Origin: JBNKEI01 sp050288705
GTDB lineage: Bacteria > Myxococcota > Myxococcia > Myxococcales > UBA5297
Reading direction: 5' to 3'
DNA: 37,881 nt
Assembly (NCBI GenBank): GCA_050288705.1
Contig: JBNKEI010000006.1
Location: 1 to 37,881 of the forward strand
Positions within the stretch are counted from its first letter, which is position 1, and each line of letters begins with the position of its first letter. The notes beneath the pieces are model-generated. The model searched no databases and had not been told where the DNA came from. It was given only the letters and a program-made list of their open reading frames with translations. The position numbers and the translations under genes are program-made. Shown here piece after piece: positions 34,131-37,881 of the stretch.

Positions 34131-34787
34131 ATGAAACGGTTTATTGTTGTCGGTCTAGGCAATTTCGGTTCTATCTTGGCAGAACGCCTGCATCAAATTG
34201 GCCACGACGTAGTGGCCATTGATCCGCGCCCCGAGGTGGTGGATGCCATTGGACCGAGAGTATCGCGAGCCGTAGTGGGCGATGCCACTAATCGTGCTGT
34301 ATTAGAAGAGGCTGGCGCCAAGCGCGCTAATGCGGCGGTGATTTCCACTGGAGACAATCTTTCCGCAAGTATTCTTACTCTGCTGGCGCTACGCGACCTA
34401 GGCATAGGAGAAATCTTTGTCAAAGTGCGCTCTAATGAACACGCCCGCATTGCTGATGCCATGGGAGCTACAGAGAGCATATTTCCAGAACGTGAATCCG
34501 CCTTGGGACTTGCTTCACGGGTTACCAGTGGAAAACTGCTTCAGTATGTGCAACTGGGCCAGGATTTAAGCCTTCAGGAAATGCCGGTGCCAGAGCGCTG
34601 GTACGGAAAAACGCTTCGTGAATTATCTTTACCCCAGCGCTACCGTGTACAGGTAGTAGCGGTTCATGATGTACTTCTCGACACTATGATTCCAGTACCC
34701 AATCCTGACCGGAAACTAACCCAATCGGACACTCTTTTGGTTGCTGGAAATCCCGGTGCACTAGAGAAATTGGCCAATTTACGATGA
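34131..34787 (+). CDS. trkA: TrkA/KtrA potassium-uptake regulator (RCK)
   Basis: This 218-aa protein is a single RCK_N plus RCK_C unit (KtrA size, half of E. coli TrkA). The Rossmann nucleotide motif VVGLGNFG is at residues 6-13, with the acidic end of strand beta-2 at AIDPRP. The RCK_C part starts near 135 (QDLSLQEMPVPERWYGKTL). It binds ATP/ADP or NAD(H) and gates the membrane subunit encoded 15 bp upstream. It is last in the plus-strand gene run. The next gene is convergent. A possible but imperfect terminator structure lies around 34830-34880. Confidence 0.94.
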   Translation: MKRFIVVGLGNFGSILAERLHQIGHDVVAIDPRPEVVDAIGPRVSRAVVGDATNRAVLEEAGAKRANAAVISTGDNLSASILTLLALRDLGIGEIFVKVRSNEHARIADAMGATESIFPERESALGLASRVTSGKLLQYVQLGQDLSLQEMPVPERWYGKTLRELSLPQRYRVQVVAVHDVLLDTMIPVPNPDRKLTQSDTLLVAGNPGALEKLANLR

Positions 34788-34936
34788 ATCACTTGCTAGA
34801 TATTCAAGCGTACCAAAATTCCTTCTAACCGGTAGGCCCTTCGGAAATTTCTCCGGTTTCCACATGGCGGCCTTTCTAATACTTTAAGAAACTTATTCTT
34901 CCCGTTCCTCTTCTTGGTTATTTTTTGAACATGCAC

Positions 34937-36907
34937 TTACGTGATGAGCTTGCTCAAAAGGTCTTCTCTAAATTGTTCCCAAACATGTACTATTTCGTTC
35001 TGAACAAAATCGATTTCGTGGACTGGCACATTGTTAGCTGATTCCAATGCAGCACCCAAAGCACGTAGTACAAAATCTAAATATGTTCTCGTTTGACCAA
35101 TACAATTGTCTTTTATAACTCCTTGAATCCCCTCACTAATTGATAGATTATCTGGCAAATGCAAACATCCTCGAATATAGTCGCCATTAACTAAATTAGC
35201 GCATGAGGCAAGTCGATCGATTGATCGCAAGACGCCTTTTATTAATTCTACGTCTGGAGGAATATCATTAAAAGAACAATTAAAGTGAGATTGAAGCAAA
35301 TCGACAAGCTCTTGCAATTCTTGTAGTTTACAATTTAGAGCAATAAACTGCCGAGATTTACAACATGCCATTGAATAAGCCCATCGGCTAAGATCCACAT
35401 CTTTTGTGTCTAATTTTTTTTGCGGCTTTGATTTCCAAAAAGCCCATTTCGATGAAGCATTTGACTTCACCCATTGCTCATGATCCCACGACAAGACTTT
35501 TGGAACAAAAGAATTAAGCAACCAACTATGCGTATATTCTGCGTCCCAAGCTTTACGCGGTGAATACTCTCTACTACCGTTGACATCGGAGTAAGGCATC
35601 GGGCTCCATCCTAATGTTAAATACTTATCACTAGGCATAGCAATTCGGCTGTCATAATATGCCCATAAATCCAAATGAAGACCGCGATCCAATTTATCAG
35701 TATCAGAATCAACGAAAACTTTAATAGCTGAACGGCTTATCATGAAGATATGCCATTCAGAATTACCTTTTTGAAAATTATACTCTCTAGCAAAATCTAA
35801 CATACGTCTCCATATGCTGCGATCGATTTTAATTAGCGCGTAAACATTTTTATCTACATGGGAAACAGAACGAAACCTAATAATCTTCCAACTATTTTCA
35901 ATTTGCTGGGCCACTTGTCTTACGTGTTCCCACGCTTTACGAATTACCCAATCAAGATGACTAACTTCTTCTAGCGTCAGCATCATGCATATACTTCTAG
36001 ATTGAAGAATGAATTTATTACCTTGATACGAAGGCCTTGCATAGGGACGTTGGTTTTGTTCGTCAAGGCGCATACTCCATCGCATCCAGTTAACTAATTC
36101 ACCGCCACTTACCTGCACAGATATCCCTTTTAGATCGGCTCTTGAAAATGTAAAAATTGCTGACACTGCCATGCTATCTTTGGAGAATATTAGATCACAA
36201 TGAACCGAAACATTTTCGATAATAACTTGGTTTTCAAAAGTGTGAGCATACTGTTCTCTGTATTGCGATTCCTCAGCATTTTCTAACAGAAGTTCTGGGA
36301 CACAGAAGCTTTTTGCTACCTCCGGCCCACACCATATAGCCACCAAATCGAAAGCATGTCTCATTATATCTTCGAGCTTGCTACGGTCCCAAAGAATTGG
36401 CTTTATATTTCTTTTTACTAAAAGATCCTGGCATTTATTCCATTCGTCTACAAGATGTTTATCTGACTGAATTTCGAAGGTTGTGCAAAAACAGTAGATT
36501 CGAATTGTTGTTTTAAGCTCGGTTTTAACGAGAAAGTCGCGAACCCAGTCCCGAATATTACCTCGCTTTATTAAACGGCGATGTTTGCACTGAAAAACAT
36601 CATCTACCTTGTCATAAGGATCGTGTGCAATTATGTCTACTCCCTCTTGGGATTGCCCCTGTCTACCATTTAGTCTTGCGTCTCTGAGATTTAAACCATT
36701 TTTATGTACAATTAATCTAGCAATCAGGCGCTCGAAATCGTTCCAAGACAAGTCCTCGCTATCCAACGGCAATCTTTTACGACGCGGAGTTGAAACAAAC
36801 AGTCTCTTTTCAAAAGGGCTCAATAGATCCGAATGAGAACGGATTTGCTTATAGTCTTCTATGGGCTTCATTTTGAATCCTTTTCTTCTCCGTTTTGATT
36901 CAAACAT
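34937..36907 (-). CDS. Mrr-type nuclease domain protein, putative defence
   Basis: The N-terminal part of this 656-aa protein carries a PD-(D/E)XK nuclease motif set of the Mrr_cat kind: WNDFERLIARL (E59), GRQGQSQEGVDIIA (D91) and VFQCKHRR (Q106, K108). The nuclease fold probably ends near 190 (WDRSKLEDIM). The remaining 450 residues match no family I recognise. They are mixed alpha/beta to about 430 and mostly helical after 530. No ATPase, helicase or membrane motif is visible. Mrr-type enzymes cut modified or foreign DNA, so defence is a sensible inference, with the C-terminal part as sensor or partner-binding region. The alternative ATG at 36871 has AAGGA 6 nt upstream, and the one at 36907 has AGGCGG. 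It is lower in GC than the trk genes and stands alone next to a broken nuclease gene. Confidence 0.75.
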   Translation of the reverse strand: MFESKRRRKGFKMKPIEDYKQIRSHSDLLSPFEKRLFVSTPRRKRLPLDSEDLSWNDFERLIARLIVHKNGLNLRDARLNGRQGQSQEGVDIIAHDPYDKVDDVFQCKHRRLIKRGNIRDWVRDFLVKTELKTTIRIYCFCTTFEIQSDKHLVDEWNKCQDLLVKRNIKPILWDRSKLEDIMRHAFDLVAIWCGPEVAKSFCVPELLLENAEESQYREQYAHTFENQVIIENVSVHCDLIFSKDSMAVSAIFTFSRADLKGISVQVSGGELVNWMRWSMRLDEQNQRPYARPSYQGNKFILQSRSICMMLTLEEVSHLDWVIRKAWEHVRQVAQQIENSWKIIRFRSVSHVDKNVYALIKIDRSIWRRMLDFAREYNFQKGNSEWHIFMISRSAIKVFVDSDTDKLDRGLHLDLWAYYDSRIAMPSDKYLTLGWSPMPYSDVNGSREYSPRKAWDAEYTHSWLLNSFVPKVLSWDHEQWVKSNASSKWAFWKSKPQKKLDTKDVDLSRWAYSMACCKSRQFIALNCKLQELQELVDLLQSHFNCSFNDIPPDVELIKGVLRSIDRLASCANLVNGDYIRGCLHLPDNLSISEGIQGVIKDNCIGQTRTYLDFVLRALGAALESANNVPVHEIDFVQNEIVHVWEQFREDLLSKLIT

Positions 36908-37302
36908 ATAATGCCGCCTGCCGACAAAATGTGCAGAAAGAAAAAGTCAAGAGCCTCTTCAAGGGCTTAGTCAAGTTGTTTTTGCCTTAAAATTGGCGGA
37001 AATAAGTGCGATGATACGAGATTACCAGCACGACAAGCACATTTCTAGATCCATGTACGAAAAACCAACTAGTATTTCTTTTCTGGCGACTAGCACAATA
37101 TAATGAACAAAGCCACAGCAGAATTTTTGGGTTCTAACCTTCAATTCCTAGCAATAGCTCAACGCCTAATTTGACCTCCCTGAAGATCTAGAGTAAGCTA
37201 GGCGCCAATATATTTACAAGAACGCAGGGAAATCAAAATGGCCGCGGTTAATTCCATCTTTTAGTAATATATCTGTTATATATTAATAGGCCATATCAGC
37301 CA
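36908..37302. other. 395-bp intergenic region between defence-like genes
   Basis: This lies between the divergent Mrr-like gene and the nuclease relic. It contains an AT-rich perfect dyad (listed separately) and no frame with convincing coding character. The short frame starting at 37011 (about 31 codons) lacks a family match. Confidence 0.5.
37265..37285. promoter_or_regulatory. AT-rich perfect dyad, possible operator
   Basis: TAATATAT-CTGTT-ATATATTA is a perfect 8-bp inverted repeat, 18 bp before the first codon of the nuclease relic. It is a plausible binding site for a dimeric repressor overlapping a -10 region. No regulator gene is in view. Confidence 0.35.
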
Positions 37303-37788
37303 ATGCGACCGAAAAAAAGATCGAAAAATTTGAGCAACCCGTTTTCCACCGGAGGCGGCGGCTCGCATTTTGAAGCCTACGTGCAAGCCTCTTTTGTTAC
37401 GTTAATGCTTACCGGCGGATATGCTCCCTGTATTCCATGCTGGCCTATTGTGGAAGTAAAACTTCAAGGCAAAATAGACAGACGGTTTCGAGACTGATGA
37501 TTTTATCGTTACTGTCGAAAATGTACAGAGCAAGGAACAACGAAAGCTGCTCGGACAGGTAAAGCATTCCATTCCAATCACTCAAAAGAGCAAGTTGTTT
37601 GGCGAGGTAACACTAGCCGCCTGGAATGATTTCAATAGCAGCTTTGGGATGCGCTCGGATCGCGCATCTTTGATAATGACCTCGATACCTTTGAATACGA
37701 CGGACAACAAGCACAGAGATTTAGTGAGCGGATTCATCAGCGTATCTACTCGCCCGTCCGTACCCTGACAAGGTGCCACGAAGTGTAG
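37303..37788 (+). pseudogene. Frameshifted relic of putative dsDNA nuclease gene
   Basis: The first frame reads NPFSTGGGGSHFEAYVQASF, then LMLTGGYAPCIPCWPIVEVK and LQGK, then stops at 37495-37497. The matching continuation GFETDDFIVTVENVQSKEQR and KLLGQVKHSIPIT lies in the +1 frame from 37481. The break coincides with a tandem AGAC duplication (AGACAGAC, 37476-37483), a 4-bp insertion. Near 37640 coding character returns to the first frame (WDALGSRIFDNDLDTFEYDG, stop 37786-37788), so a second indel or deletion is present. Taken together, FE...TDD...QVK is a PD-(D/E)XK-like set. I recall full-length relatives annotated as dsDNA nuclease domain proteins in defence loci. The relic is much shorter than an intact gene and is presumably dead. 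Confidence 0.65.
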
Positions 37789-37803
37789 AAACTCCGTAAC
37801 GAT

Positions 37804-37821
37804 AGCGCCTAAGAAGGCGCT
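37804..37821. repeat. Hairpin before the partial gene at the right edge
   Basis: AGCGCCT-AAGA-AGGCGCT is a perfect 7-bp stem with a tetraloop, 19 bp before the next start codon. No T-run follows, so it is not a standard terminator. It could be a leader structure. Confidence 0.4.
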
Positions 37822-37840
37822 TATGTTAACGGAGAAAAAA

Positions 37841-37881
37841 ATGGAACGGTTGGAAGAATTAAGAGCAAAGCGGCAGTGGAC
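37841..37881 (+). CDS. Partial gene, N-terminus only
   Basis: An ATG preceded by GGAG (7 nt spacing) opens a frame, MERLEELRAKRQW, that runs off the window. The good ribosome site and position after the nuclease relic suggest the start of a real gene in the same accessory patch. Thirteen codons are too few to name it. Confidence 0.4.
   Translation, partial: MERLEELRAKRQW

Noticed and set aside
34830..34880. Possible terminator after trkA
   Set aside because: AGGCC...GGCCT has a long loop with only weak inner pairing, and the following bases are not a clean T-run.
1..37881. tRNA, rRNA or CRISPR arrays
   Set aside because: I read for T-loop patterns and regularly spaced direct repeats on both strands and saw none. 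A covariance-model scan could still find a divergent RNA.

Overview
The window comes from a Gram-negative bacterium with mid-40s % GC. A LapB-like TPR/rubredoxin protein, an O-antigen-ligase-like polytopic protein, lipoproteins and SPOR/SppA envelope genes indicate an outer membrane. DUF507, the rpmE-DUF1385 pair, an argS-SPOR junction and an MJ0042 zinc-ribbon + GYF_2 + TPR fusion are typical of deltaproteobacteria-like lineages (Myxococcota, Bdellovibrionota, Desulfobacterota and relatives). I cannot name a genus. No rRNA, tRNA or CRISPR array was seen.

Layout. (1) 1-2100, accessory: an IS110-family transposase remnant, a dispersed palindromic repeat, and an intact AIPR-family (abortive infection/phage resistance) gene. 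(2) 2100-9360: a very large membrane-anchored TPR scaffold protein, bioB, a GC-rich secreted protein of unknown function, and a PAP2-type phosphatase. Tandem terminators then close off (3) glnN, a type III glutamine synthetase. Its upstream region has a cluster of alternating GTAGG/CCTAC motifs. (4) 11947-14554: a minimal cheW-cheY-cheA cluster without receptor, CheB or CheR. (5) 14555-16010: a low-information patch with IS200/IS605-like hairpins and a coiled-coil protein with an internal duplication. (6) 16116-21801: a metallophosphoesterase, then a tail-to-tail pair of apparent pseudoenzymes (a threonine-synthase-like protein without the PLP lysine, and an M3-peptidase-like lipoprotein without the usual zinc-ligand pattern), an ADP-dependent sugar kinase family protein, and cytidine deaminase. 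(7) 21935-25230: an O-antigen-ligase/TPR membrane protein and an FHA-GGDEF diguanylate cyclase. (8) 25235-34787: core genes. rpmE-DUF1385 lie on the minus strand. DUF507, sppA, a HIT hydrolase, a lapB-like gene, argS, a SPOR protein, trkH and trkA lie on the plus strand in one tightly packed probable operon, including a 4-bp GTGA overlap between the lapB-like gene and argS. (9) 34937-37881: a defence-like patch with an intact 656-aa protein carrying an Mrr-type PD-(D/E)XK nuclease domain and an unrecognised long C-terminal part. A frameshifted relic of a second putative nuclease (GGGG...FE...TDD...QVK) follows, then the first codons of another gene cut by the window end.

The strongest leads for new biology are the Mrr-like fusion protein at the right edge, the AIPR protein, and the adjacent pair of apparently catalytically dead enzymes. 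All functional statements come from motif recognition by eye. No database search was run.
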